A stretch of DNA of 45,034 bases from Priapulus caudatus (GCF_000485595.1 NW_014577636.1:91512-136545), one strand, 5' to 3'; shown: positions 34,448-44,339, counted from the stretch's first letter. Notes: generated from the letters alone by a model not told the origin. A program made the numbers and translations.

Positions 34448-35814
34448 AACAGGCACGTGGGATCGTATAGTGTGACCAGGTTCGCGAACAGTAGATACGT
34501 GTGCTATTGCCCTGAAGCTGTAGGCAGTAGAATGCTATAACCACAGAATTATGACCGTAACTCTATTCTTTAATAGTTGGCATCATAGTGACAATCGTAT
34601 ACAATACGTAGATGGCTACGCAGGCCAACAAGCAAATGCGCGTTACAAATGATTCATAGCTTACGACCTAATAGCAGCAGGCCGCAGGGTCCGCAGCGAG
34701 AGACGTCCGGCGGTGAGGATGGTGACAATCAACGAGAGCATGTGCAGCAGCGAGATCAGCGCGGTTGTGGACAGCGTCGTGAACTGTCAGGCACTGTGGA
34801 ACTGTGTCTGTTTCTCTGTCCAAATCGGCGCTTTTTTTATTTTTATAATTCCTTTATTTCCGGATTTTACAGAATAAACAGGTAACATGTGTACACATCA
34901 CATATACATATATCACAATCTCGAACAATAGCGAACAATAGGGATCAAATTACATGACTATAAACATACATATATATTGAAATTCCAGTATTCATACATA
35001 TTTTGTGGTTATTGTCCAAGGCTGTGGAATAAAGAGGCCCACTTGCCGTAAAATTTGTCCATGTTGTTGTTTGTTTGTGCAATATATTTTTCGTTGATCA
35101 TAATGTGTTTGATGTTGGCCTTATGTGTTTGATGTTGGCGCATTTTTATTACTCTAGAGGCATCCGTGGACGGGTGTGGTCAAGGCCTAGTTGCGTGCGA
35201 TGGTGCAATATCGTCTCCCACATTCCAATATTTTTATGGATAAGTCACGGTGGAAGGGTATAGAAGCCCTTGAGGCTGGCGTAGGAACAGCGGCAGAAGG
35301 TTCTAGAAGTCCTTGAGTCTGGTGTGGGAATCGCGGCTAGATGATTCATGTTCTCATATGTTCTCATTGTTCACATATCGCGGCGGCGTTTGTTGTTTGT
35401 TCTTCAATTAGTCGGCACGCGACATCCACACGGCGTCCTTCTATTGCTACTAAAATGTCAAAATGCGGCCTTCTATAGGTACTAAACTGTCAACCTGCCG
35501 TGTCACACTTTCACTGGTGCTATAATCCAACGGTTTCTTGTCGGCGCGCGACGTACCACTGCTGATGATGGTGATAAAATCGCAACAGTTTTAACCCTGG
35601 TTGGAATATAACAAACGATGCGACACCGGGTGTACGGGTCTCGCTGTGTCGCACTTACTTTCTCTTGAAGTCCTTCTAGTGACACGGTTTCTCAGGATGG
35701 TTGGGCGTCTTTCACTTGTTGCCTTAGGCTATTTTGAATAATGTGTCACTTATTCTACGTTAAAAATATCTACTAATAAATCGATATGTAATATGTCATC
35801 TTCATTATTACAGA
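34448..35814. other. Spacer with small internal duplications
   Basis: Mostly unique, AT-richer sequence. It contains a duplicated ATGTGTTTGATGTTGG (about 35102-35138), a ~40 bp imperfect duplication with AGAAGTCCTTGAGTCTGG-type sequence (about 35262 and 35302) and related GGCGTCCTTCTAT / GGCCTTCTATAGGTACTAAA segments (35430-35490). Apart from the candidate exon listed separately I see no gene. Confidence 0.5.
34661..34783 (-). CDS. Possible terminal exon of a membrane protein (partial)
   Basis: A 40-codon minus-strand frame from 34783 to a TAA at 34661-34663 has codon third positions that are mostly G or C. It translates to a hydrophobic segment (FTTLSTTALISLLHMLSLIV) followed by a basic tail with RLSLRTLRPAAIRS. 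The first codon follows a TGACAG that could be a splice acceptor, and the frame has a TGA just upstream, so it could only be an exon or a decayed frame. The polypyrimidine tract before the AG is poor. I recognise no family. The G/C bias could be chance over so short a stretch. Confidence 0.18.
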   Translation of the reverse strand, partial: FTTLSTTALISLLHMLSLIVTILTAGRLSLRTLRPAAIRS

Positions 35815-36076
35815 GGGAGGGGAGGGAGGAAGGGGGAAGGGTGGATGGAGAGAAGGCGAAGGAGAAGAGGGTTGGGGGAGAATGGTAAGGGAGTGAGAAG
35901 TCGTGTTGTGATAGCGCGCGCGGGAGGGGTGGTAGGAGTGGGTGGAGAGAGGGAGGGGAGAGATGGTATGGAAGGAGGGAAGGGTGGATAGAGAAGAAGC
36001 GAATGATGAGAGGGATGGGGAGGGAGGGGTTGTAGGGGAATGTGTTGTACATGTGACAGCGCGCGCCGGAGGGGGG
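35815..36076. repeat. 127-143 bp repeat unit, second cluster
   Basis: Cores start at about 35895 (GAGAAGTCGTGTTGTGATAG) and 36038 (degenerate), with G/A-rich filler. Minus-strand frames of 138-224 codons here are Pro/Leu/Ser translations of the C/T-rich strand and not supported as genes. Confidence 0.75.
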
Positions 36077-36599
36077 GAAGTAGAGGAAGGGAGGGGAGAA
36101 TGGGATAAGAGGGGAAGGTGGGAGGAGGCGGAGGAGGAAGTGGAGGAGGTTTGGAGAGAGGAGGAGGTGGGAGTGGGAGAGAAGGAAACGTCGTCGATAA
36201 GGTTGCTTTATATTCACACAGCACAAGACGGCGCTACTAACAGCACAGAACGAGGCCCCCGCGGAGCGTTGCACGCCGCCCACTACACCGCGTGGGGAAG
36301 TCCTGCGCATGTCCGTACATGCGGTGCGGACGGCAGGGAGACTAGCAACGTAGACATGGGCAATTATTATCGAGAGGGAGGCGGGGAGGCTGTGTGAAAC
36401 ACGCGACGAAAAACTAAAAATCATGTCGCCGACGTTGAACAGGCGGCTTACTTTAACTAATGATTGGCCGTAGATATGTGTTGGCGTATTCGACTCGCAG
36501 AGCGCCTGATAGTAACTTCTGCGTCAGTTAAACTATTCCGTATTTGAAGTTTTAATATTGATGGCGGCAGCTTGTAGCCGATGATTCAGTATTTAGTCC
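36077..36599. other. Spacer, part of the 1.2 kb direct repeat
   Basis: GA-rich sequence, then mixed sequence with ATTCACACAGCACA, GGCGCTACTA, CTAGCAACGTAGACATGG and GACGTTGAACAGGCGGCT. The same landmarks lie at 43969-44200. Frames differ between the two copies because of indels, so neither is credible as coding. Confidence 0.7.
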
Positions 36600-37290
36600 T
36601 TACATCTGATATTGGAAGGTTGTGTTCACTGCATATCGTATGTGGTATCTAATATATCGAGTATATGGTATTTAGTATTTTCATCAGCTAGCTATTTCTG
36701 TTATCTGGTGTCTAATATCTAGTATTTGGCACCTGGTGTGTAGGACATGGTATCTGGTATCTAGTATGTGGTATCTAAATATTTAGTATTTCTATTATTG
36801 GTACATCGTGTATCTAATATCTGGCACTTATGTGGCGTCTATTATGGCGGTAACTAGTATGTGGTATATTATGTCTAGTATCTATCTATCTAGTATCTAG
36901 TATCTTCCCTCTAGTAACTGGCTATGCTCTATATCTTGTATCTAGTATCTAGTATGTGTTATTTAGTATCGTCTATCTAATATCCTGGCACTGTATATGG
37001 TAAATCTACTATGGCGTTATCTATAGTATCTTCTATCTTGTATCTGTATGCTAGTATCTAGTATGTGTTATCTAGTATCTTTCTATCTAAGTATCTGCTA
37101 TCTATCCCCTCTAGGTATCTGGCTTATCGTCTATCTAGTATCTGGCAGGCTGGTATATGTATCTACTATGTGTTATCTATAGTATGCAGGAGTTAAATGA
37201 AGCGACAAACTGGTCAGACGAAGTGTCCTTCATTAACCTCCTGATAGTATCTGCTATCTTGTATCTAGTATCTAATATCTCAGCGCCTGC
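36600..37290. repeat. TATCTAGTATCTGG-type minisatellite, noisy copy
   Basis: Irregular units of ~10-20 bases built from TATCTAGTAT, GTATCTGG and TATGTGTTATC. Interrupted at 37186-37244 by the fold-back element. Same order of variants as at 44340-45034. Confidence 0.88.
37186..37244. mobile_element. Miniature fold-back element in the TATC minisatellite, noisy copy
   Basis: CAGGAGTTAAATGAAGCGAC and GTCCTTCATTAACCTCCTG are imperfect arms flanked by ATAGTAT on both sides (37179-37185 and 37244-37250). It corresponds to 44971-45021 but with extra bases scattered through it, including one base before the left CAGG. Confidence 0.7.
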
Positions 37291-37678
37291 ATCCTGGTAT
37301 TGGCAAGCTGCCGTTATTGACGCGGGTCCGTGCGGCAGACCCGGCAGGAGTTCTTCCTTTACGAGAACCGACTGCTTTCGTCCCGACGCAAAAAACAACG
37401 ACAGCCGAGAAAGAAATGCTCTTTTCGCATTTCGCGCCGCACGGCCACTCTGCCGACACGCCATGCTCAAATTGCTTCGATATTTGCGCGTCGCTTTCTT
37501 GCGATCTCTCTTCGATAGATTCAGCTGCTGGCTGCTGGCTGCTGGCTGGCTATTCTGCTGCTGCTGCTGCTAACTGCTGCTGCTACGCGGACCTCTCCAT
37601 CGTCATCGTCGTCGTCGTCGACTGCGTAATTAAATTCGTTTCTGCGGCGCGCGCTGTTCGAACTGATCGTCTTCATCG

Positions 37679-37721
<43 letters not shown>

Positions 37722-37907
37722 GCCGACTGCGTTTAAATTTGCGTTTCTAATGCGTGTTTGAGCGGTGTACGCAATAGCGAGCGAGCGAGCGCGACGGGTA
37801 AACCTTGGCTTGCATCCCTAATCGGTCTGAGTCTGGCCGTCGCTGCGTCGTGGCAGCGTTATGAAAACATCGTTGTAAGCTGCGGGTAATGACATCCCAC
37901 TAGATGA
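37291..37907. other. Spacer with CTG and GTC tracts
   Basis: It contains CTG units (37527-37585), a GTC run (37676-37722, ~15 units) and GAGCGAGCGAGC at about 37775. Frames on both strands (37157-37736) overlap and run through these tracts, so no gene is called. Confidence 0.6.
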
Positions 37908-38207
37908 GTGGGTCGCCAAGCAAAAACCAAACTAACCACGTACAGGCTCTTCTGGGCCGGTTTAAAGCGCTCTAGCTTTTTTCGGCGGGCCGTTTTCGAA
38001 CGAAATGAATGTTCGTTCGTCTCTGTCGTTCGAAACAGTCAGTCGATTCGCCGCAGGAAATGTTTGTCGAAGACGTTTTATACGTCGTCGGCGTCGCCGG
38101 TCGCTCTCGATGATTACGAATACGTGGAGGATTTGTGGGGTTGGAAAAATTTTCCAGTATTGCCTGTTATTATTATTATGATTTCTGTTTTTTTCTTATT
38201 GGATTAA
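37908..38207 (+). CDS. Possible terminal exon encoding a tail-anchored peptide
   Basis: A 99-codon frame ends at a TAA at 38205-38207. It has no in-frame ATG before the end, since its first codon is GTG, so it could only be an internal or last exon. Possible acceptors are the AG at the end of CGAAACAG (about 38036) and of CGCCGCAG (about 38055). The C-terminal part is the attractive one: a Ser/Ala stretch, an acidic and aromatic patch (DDYEYVEDLWGWKNF), then a ~17-residue hydrophobic segment (VLPVIIIMISVFFLL) and a final Asp, the layout of a small tail-anchored membrane protein. No family is recognised, and the ATTATTATTATG run that codes the Ile residues is itself a microsatellite. Confidence 0.2.
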   Translation: MGRQAKTKLTTYRLFWAGLKRSSFFRRAVFERNECSFVSVVRNSQSIRRRKCLSKTFYTSSASPVALDDYEYVEDLWGWKNFPVLPVIIIMISVFFLLD

Positions 38208-38457
38208 ATTACCTCGGATATGAATTCTCTAAGCGCATTCGTGGCCGGCGACGGACGTCTACGCATAACGCATGCCCGTTGTGACCGGCTCTAGTCTCCC
38301 TCTTCTCTCGCTTCTCCTCTCCTCTCCTCCTCCTCTCCTCCTCCTTCTACACCTATTTAGGGTCCTCTCTACTCTTAAATTCGCCCCTCTGTAAGCTGGG
38401 CCCCTCCGCCAGCTCGCCCCTTCTTCGTCGCATCTTCTTTCTTCCATTTCCTCTTCA
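38208..38457. other. Short spacer
   Basis: Mixed sequence followed by CTCCT-rich sequence. Nothing recognised. Confidence 0.5.
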
Positions 38458-38985
38458 GATGAGAGAGAGAGAGAGAAGAGAGAGAGAGAAAGAGAAAGAA
38501 AGAGCAGAGACAACGAGGGAGAGTAAGTGTGAGCGAGCCGAGAAGAGAGATGAGGGAGGGAGGAGAGAGAGCGCGAAGGGAAGAGAGAGAGAGAGAAAGA
38601 GAAAGAAAGAGAGAGACAACGAGGGAAGATAGGTGAGCGAGCGAGAGAGAGGAGCGGAGAGAGAGAAAAGCGAGAGAGAGAGAGAGAAAGAGAAAGAAAG
38701 AGAGAGACAACGAGGGAGAGTGAGCGTGGGCGAGCGGAGGAGAGGGAGAGAGAGAGAGCGCGAAAGGGAAGAGAGAGCGAGACGAGAACGGGGTAAAGAG
38801 GAGAGAGAGAGAAAAGAGAAAGAAAGAGAGAGGACAACGAGGGAGAGTAAGTGTTGAGCGAGCGAGAGAGAGGGAGAGGAGAGAAGCGCGAAGGGAAAGA
38901 GAGACGAGAGCGAGAGAGAAGAGAGAGAGAGAAAGATGAAAGAAAAGAGAGAGACAACGAGGGAGAGTGATGTGAGGCGAGAGAG

Positions 38986-39022
<37 letters not shown>

Positions 39023-39050
39023 CGAGAGAGAGCGAGAGAGAGAGAGAGCG

Positions 39051-39090
<40 letters not shown>

Positions 39091-39129
39091 AAGAGAAGAA
39101 AGAGAGAGACAACGAGGGAGAGTGATGTG

Positions 39130-39176
<47 letters not shown>

Positions 39177-39207
39177 GCAGAGAGAGGACGAGAGAGCGAG
39201 AAGAGAG

Positions 39208-39274
<67 letters not shown>

Positions 39275-39290
39275 AGAGAGAGCACGAGGG
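38458..39290. repeat. GA-rich array with a ~90-155 bp higher-order period
   Basis: GA tracts are punctuated by GACAACGAGGGAGAGT at about 38507, 38705, 38952 and 39107, with close variants near 38614 and 38832. Each is followed by GTGAGCGAGC-like sequence. Open frames of up to 352 codons (minus strand) are Leu/Ser translations of the CT strand. Confidence 0.92.
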
Positions 39291-39945
39291 GAAGAGACGA
39301 GGCCGTTTTGTTGTCATCTACGCAATACCAATGGCTACATGTGCACGTGACCTATGAGTATTTGGCAGATATAGCATAATTATGTTCTGTTGTGATGTGG
39401 CGATACACAGCCGTAAGTAAAGCAAATAAGAGTATAGGGACGGGGGAACATAGAAGTTGACCCTTCCGCAGGCGCCCGTCACACCCTAGCAGTCATAAAC
39501 ATGCTCCGCATGCACGCGACCAAACTGCATGCAGTGCACATTCGTACACTCAGGATACCACTGCCACAATGCTAGCAATATTTTTAAGAAGTGGGCGGAG
39601 CTCCGGGGAATCCAGCGAATTGAGATCGTAAACAGCGCCAATGATTTGAAAGTAGTAAATTGGCGGCACATACGCGTACTATTCGTATCACTATTTTTCA
39701 ATTATTTCAATTAAATAATGTTTGGATTTTTTTAATCTTGCAACTTTTATTAGTTCCCAAATCTTATTACATAGGTATATCGAGTAACGTAAGCTGCTGT
39801 AAAACGTGTAGTAAAAATAACGTTACAAATTATAAGCGGAAATCTGCCTTGTGGGCAGTGGTGCTGAGAGAGTCTGGTTAGCTATCTAATATGCCGACAC
39901 CGTATCGCTCGCCTACTCCACTAAACCCGGAGTCTAAGGGAAGTC
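39291..39945. other. Unique-looking spacer
   Basis: Low in microsatellites. Short frames of 60-73 codons lie on both strands (for example 39529-39714 and 39660-39881) with no recognisable motif. I support no gene. Confidence 0.5.
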
Positions 39946-39946
39946 G

Positions 39947-39991
39947 CTAACCCTAAACCCTAACCCGAACACCGAACCCTAAACCCTAACC
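39947..39991 (-). repeat. CCCTAA/CCCTAAA-like short run
   Basis: Six imperfect units of CTAACC, CCCTAAA and CCGAAC, interrupted by ACACCGAA. The G-rich strand is the minus strand, opposite to 32651-32682. It lies at a boundary between unique spacer and a stretch of unusually balanced composition. Confidence 0.7.
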
Positions 39992-40680
39992 ATATCAAAT
40001 AGCTTAGGCAGGGTAGTCGCGGTATACCGGACCGTACCGCAGGGTACGTTCCTGAGTACCCTTGGGGACATAGACCCTATGACGGCAGTGGTAGATTGCA
40101 GCCCAATGAGCAGAGGCGTCATCTGGTCGGTGGAGTTTGGCACGTCGGGCCGGCAGGCCGACATCACTTCGCGCTACAGTCATGAAACAATCGGGGGGGG
40201 CGCTCCCATACAATCGACCACCCGCCGCTCTCTCACAACGCGCGTTCATAGTACGTGCTTGCAGCAAGGTGGCGGTCACACCGCTGGCTACTGGCAACAC
40301 CGCTTGTTGATGTGCACATTCTTCCCCTTCGTTGTCGTAGCCGCTCCACTAATATTTAGATTCTAAACAGTTGACCGTTCGGTGTGGCGCGTATCAGGGC
40401 CAGCGAGTGCCTCTGACTTAATTTTGTTGGCTCTAACCGAAGTGCATGTTCGGGATAAGCTGAGCTCCTCATTTATCCACAAATACACTTCACTCGGGTC
40501 TAGAGTCCTGAACGCGATACACAGTCTCTGTCTTAAGCTCATTAGTCCGTCTGCGTGCGAGCATCCATACAATTATTATCGACATCCCGCTCGCGCCGAC
40601 ATTAATCACGCAGTTGACCTGAGTGGCGCGGGCCGCAGGCAGGCATCCCTGGCATGTGCCAGGCGTATCGTCTCAACCCC
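39992..40680. other. Balanced-composition stretch without microsatellites
   Basis: About 690 bases use all four bases evenly and lack simple repeats, unlike everything around them. Several frames are open for 60-100 codons on both strands (40079-40366 plus, 40004-40300 minus, 40382 onward plus) with no recognised motif. It could be unique host DNA, a decayed gene or inserted foreign sequence; nothing in it decides. Confidence 0.4.
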
Positions 40681-41830
40681 TCCTCCTCTTCTCCTCGCTC
40701 CCGCCGTCGCGTTCTTCCCATCCTCCCGCCGTCCGTGTCTCCTCCTCTCGTCGTCCGCGTCTCCCCCTCCTCTCCCGCGTCGTCCGTGTCTCCCCTCCTC
40801 CCGCCGTCCGTGTCTCCCACCATCCTTTCCCGCCGCCTGTCCGTGTCTTCCCTTCCTGCCCGCCCGCCAGCCGTCCGTGTCCCCCCTTCCTCCTCCCACC
40901 GTCCCATGTCTCCCCCTCTTTCCTCCCGACCGTCCATGTCTCCCCCATCCTCTTCCTCCCGTCGTCTTCCATCGCCGTCGTCCGTGTCTCCCCTGCCTCC
41001 CGCCGCCCGTCCGTGTCTCCGCCCTCCTCCGCCGTCGCGTGTCTCCCCCTCGCTCCTCACGCGCCGCCGTCCGTGTCTCCCCCTCGCTCCTGCGACCCGC
41101 CGTCCGTGTCTCCCCCTCCTCCTCCCGCCGTCCGTGTCTCCCCCTCTTCTTATTCCTCCCGCCGTCCGTGTTCCCCGCTCCTCCTCCCGCCGTACGCGTC
41201 TGCCCCCTCTCCTCAGCGCCGCCGTCCGCGTGTCTACCCCCTCCTCACTCCCGCCGTCCGTAGTCTCCGCCTCCTCCTCCCGCCGTCCGTGGTCTCCCGC
41301 CCTCTTCCTCCCCGCCGTCCGTGTCCCCCCTCCTCCCACATCGACGCGTCTCCCCCCTCCTCCTCCCGCCGCCGTCCGGTCTTCCCCCTCCTCCTTCCCG
41401 CGCGTCCGGTGTCTTCCGATCCCCTACTCCTCCCCCCTTTCCCGTCGTCCGTGTCTCCCCTCCTCCTCGCCGGCCGTCCGTGTCTCCCCTCCTCCTCCCG
41501 CCGTCGTTGTCCTCCCCACTCTTTTCCTCCCGCCGTCGCGTGTCGCTCCCTCCTCCCCAATCGTATCGCGGTCTCCCCTCCTCCTCCGCCGTCCGTCCCG
41601 CGTCCTGCCCCCTCCTCCGCCGTTCGTGTCTCGCCGGCCTCCTCGCTCTCGCCGCCGTCCGTGTCCTCCCCCTCCTCCTCCCTCCCGCCGTCCGTGTCTC
41701 CCCCTCCTCACTTCCCTGCGCCGTCCGTGTCTCCCCCTCCTCCCTCTAACTCCTGCCCTCGCTCGCCTCCTCCCCCTCCCTCCTCCTCCCGCCGCCGTCC
41801 GGGCTCCCCCTCCTCCTCCCGCCACGGCTT
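40681..41830. repeat. C-rich ~25-30 bp minisatellite
   Basis: Roughly 40 units of CTCCTCCCGCCGTCCGTGTC-type sequence; two successive GTGTC landmarks lie at 41106 and 41134. Units vary by small indels. The 411- and 467-codon plus frames and the minus Gly/Arg frames are open only because the unit lacks stops in several frames. The G-rich minus strand (GGAGGAGGGGG per unit) could form quadruplexes. Confidence 0.93.
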
Positions 41831-42049
41831 TCCGCGCGAGCGGCGGGGGCGGGTGGCGGGTGGGGGCGGGGTTGGAGGGTTATTTATAGGCAATCGCGCT
41901 GCAACTAGTTGCGTGTATTGGCCGGTTGGTGTCGCTGGCCATGCATTTTCACAGCTGGCAGCAGCGGCAGCAGACGTCCGTCGGCAGATACGAGATGGAA
42001 TTCGATGGGAGTCGTTAGCAATTTAAATACCCCCTCCCGCCGCTGCCCC
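41831..42049. other. Short spacer between two GC-rich arrays
   Basis: Begins with G-rich GCGGGGGCGGGTGGCGGGTG, then a TTTATAGG motif and ordinary sequence. No gene. Confidence 0.5.
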
Positions 42050-42375
42050 TTCCCTCACCACTAGCCACTGTTGACCTCCCCCCGCCCGCCGCTGCCATTT
42101 CGCACGTCCGCCCGTCCGCTCCCCTCCCCCGCCCGCCGTCAGCCGCTGTTGACCTTTCCCCGCCCGGCCGCTGCCCGCCCCCGCCCGCCCGCTGCCTTCC
42201 CCCGACTGCCGCTGCTGCCCCTCCCCTCGAAGCTAGCCGATGTTGCCCTTTCCCCGCTGACCTTTTCTCCGCCAGCCACTGATACCCTTCCCCCGCCCGC
42301 CGCCGCTACCTTCCCCCGCCGCTGCCCTCCCCTCCGGCCTCCGCCGCTACCCTCCCCCGCCCACCGCCGCTCCTC
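42050..42375. repeat. CCCGCCCGCCGCTGCC-type minisatellite
   Basis: About 330 bases of units of ~20-30 bases built from CCCGCCGCTGCC and TTCCCC, with three units carrying TGTTGACCT or GTTGCCCTT. Confidence 0.88.
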
Positions 42376-42782
42376 CTGCTGCGTAACCGACACATCGATA
42401 ATGTGACTGATGCGAGGCTTTCAACTGCGGACTGCGGACTTGTCAAGCAGTAAGCTGTCACTGACGGGCAGCGGGGAGATGAGCTCGTGACGAGGCAGGG
42501 AGAGACCAGACAGACGTGCCAGGGGGAAACCTTCAGGCTGGTTTAGAGAAGGAGAAGCCGCCTGCAGTCGTCTGCCGCGACAGCGCCGGTGTATCGTGCT
42601 ATACGTCCCCCTATGGCAAATGCCCCCCCTCTGTATTGGGCATGGGAAATATAGGTCCCGAGTTATGGCGCACCCTGTTAGACACGCCCATGCGCATTGT
42701 AGGGAAGGGGGGAGTTATATCATGCCACGCTTATATGTTAGCTGACGACGTCTCCCCATCACGAAGAAATGTCTGTGGTGTT
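42376..42782. other. Unique-looking spacer with a 90-codon open frame
   Basis: The plus frame 42516-42788 (Cys, Gly, Pro and Ser rich, with SVLGMGNIGPELWRTLLDTP) is not recognised, uses no clear coding bias and runs into the GGTGT array. I do not call it a gene. Confidence 0.4.
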
Positions 42783-42880
42783 TGGTGAGGTGTATGGCGT
42801 GGAGTGATTTGGTGTGGTGTGGCGTGGCGTAGCGTGGTGTGGTGTGGTGTGGTGTGGTGTGGTGTGGTGTGGTGGGGGTG
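42783..42880. repeat. GGTGT pentamer array
   Basis: About 18 units of GGTGT with GGCGT variants at the left. The minus-strand His/Thr frames are its translation. Confidence 0.92.
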
Positions 42881-43289
42881 TGTTGGTGGCGTGGTGCATG
42901 TGACGCTGTGGTATAGTGTGACGTGGCGTGTATGGGGAGAAGGGAGGGGGGTTCTACTGTGGTGGGTACACACGTATGTAAGTTAATCGGTGTCAAGCTC
43001 TGCTAACGCTGTCTGGCTTCGTCTCTCTAGCGGCACTATTAGCATATAAAGGCGGCCGCCGTCATCCCGCGACGACAGCGCGACCTGTCGGCTGCGTTTG
43101 ATGTGCGTGGGCGGGTGCTGCGAGCGAGCGAGTCAGCAGGCATGTGGTACTTACATACATACATATACATTAGGACTTTATATCGCCGCCGTGTGACAGC
43201 TTCGTGTGACAGCGACACCCGCTGCCAATAACCACGATGACCTCATAACCACGGGTCGTGTGGGCTTGTGAGAATTCGTTAACCGTTAT
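42881..43289. other. Gene-free spacer
   Basis: Mixed sequence with CATATAAAGGCGGCCGCC at about 43040 (TATA-like) and a duplicated GTGTGACAGC (43192-43212). No gene. Confidence 0.5.
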
Positions 43290-43353
43290 CGAGAGAGAGA
43301 GAGAAAGCGAGTGAGCGAGGGAGGAAGAGAGCGAGAGCGAGAGAGGAGAGATA

Positions 43354-43400
<47 letters not shown>
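43290..43400. repeat. GA microsatellite
   Basis: GAGAGA with GCGA and GGGA interruptions, ending in a pure GA run of ~45 bases. Confidence 0.92.
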
Positions 43401-43404
<4 letters not shown>

Positions 43405-43792
43405 AAAAGCTGTGACGTAGATGTGCGCTCGACTGGCTTCACTGACTCGATTGCTTAATGATTAATTACATCGCGTAGATCTGCCTCTCGTTCATTGCCT
43501 CGTCATTAATTACACTTCACTTAATTCACTGGCGCCGCTAGACTCCCGTCGCTGTTTTACGGCATAGCCCCCCCCCCGGCGGGGCGGAATGCGTCGCCAC
43601 ATAAAGCTAAGTTAATGGTGATCTTCGGCCAACAGTGTTCGCCGCATTAAATAAATCCTCAGCCCGGGATTTCGCATTATAGCCGCATGATAGTCACGAG
43701 TGCGCGCGGGCGACGCCGCAGTGTTTTAAGCTTCGGCTGGCTGGACGCATGAGAGCATGCATGAGTGACGGCGGTGGTTTGGGTGGTTACCC

Positions 43793-43796
<4 letters not shown>
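43401..43796. other. Gene-free spacer
   Basis: Mixed sequence including a C10 run followed by GGCGGGGCGG (43567-43587). Nothing recognised. Confidence 0.5.

Positions 43797-43828
<32 letters not shown>
43797..43828. repeat. GCT microsatellite
   Basis: About eleven CTG/GCT units at the junction with the second copy of the 1.2 kb direct repeat. Confidence 0.92.
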
Positions 43829-44339
43829 AGAGGAAGGGAGGGGAGAATGGGATAAGAGGGGAAGGTGGGAGGAGGCGGAGTAGGAGGTGGAGGAGAAGGA
43901 GGAGGATGAGGAGGATGAGGAGGAGAGGAGGTGGGATGGGAGAGAAGGAAGCGTCGTCGTCTAGCTTTAATATTCACACAGCACAGACGGCGCTACTACA
44001 CGCACGACGCCCGCGGGCGTTGCACCCGCCACTACACGCGTGGTGAAGGCATGCGCATTCGTACATGCGGGCGGAGGCAGGGAAACTAGCAACGTAGACA
44101 TGGCAATTTTATTCGGAGGGGGAGCGAGGGAGGCTGTGTGAAACACGCGACGAAAAACTAAAATCATGTCGCCCGACGTTGAACAGGCGGCTAGCTTTAA
44201 TAAATGATTGCCGTAGATATTGTTGGCGTATATCGACTCGCGTGCGCCTGATAGTAACTTCTCGTCAGTAACTATTCCGTATTTGAAGTTTTAATATTTG
44301 ATGGCGGCAGCTTGTAGCCGGATATTCAGTATTTAGTTC
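43829..44339. other. Second copy of the spacer at 36070-36599
   Basis: Begins GAGGAAGGGAGGGGAGAATG like 36074, then follows the same landmarks with different small indels. Confidence 0.75.

Noticed and set aside
35750-36424. 224-codon minus-strand frame
   Set aside because: Pro/Leu/Ser-rich, crosses two repeat units, and the related copy at 43829-44200 breaks the frame with indels.
38259-39317. 352-codon minus-strand frame rich in Leu and Ser, resembling a membrane protein
   Set aside because: It is the CT strand of a GA array; LSLSLS is the translation of CTCTCT in any genome.
39947-39991. True telomere or chromosome end
   Set aside because: Only about six imperfect units, with sequence continuing on both sides; interstitial at most.
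39992-40680. Phage, plasmid or bacterial contaminant
   Set aside because: Composition differs from its neighbours, but no long coding frame, ribosome binding site or recognised bacterial protein was found.
40623-42026. 467-codon open frame, the longest in the window, and overlapping 411- and 293-codon frames
   Set aside because: The translation is Ser/Pro/Arg/Val repeats of the ~28 bp minisatellite. The parallel frames and the minus strand are open in the same way because the unit lacks stop codons.
42516-42788. 90-codon frame with a Cys- and Gly-rich translation
   Set aside because: No recognised motif, no coding bias, and it ends in the GGTGT array. Mentioned only as spacer content.
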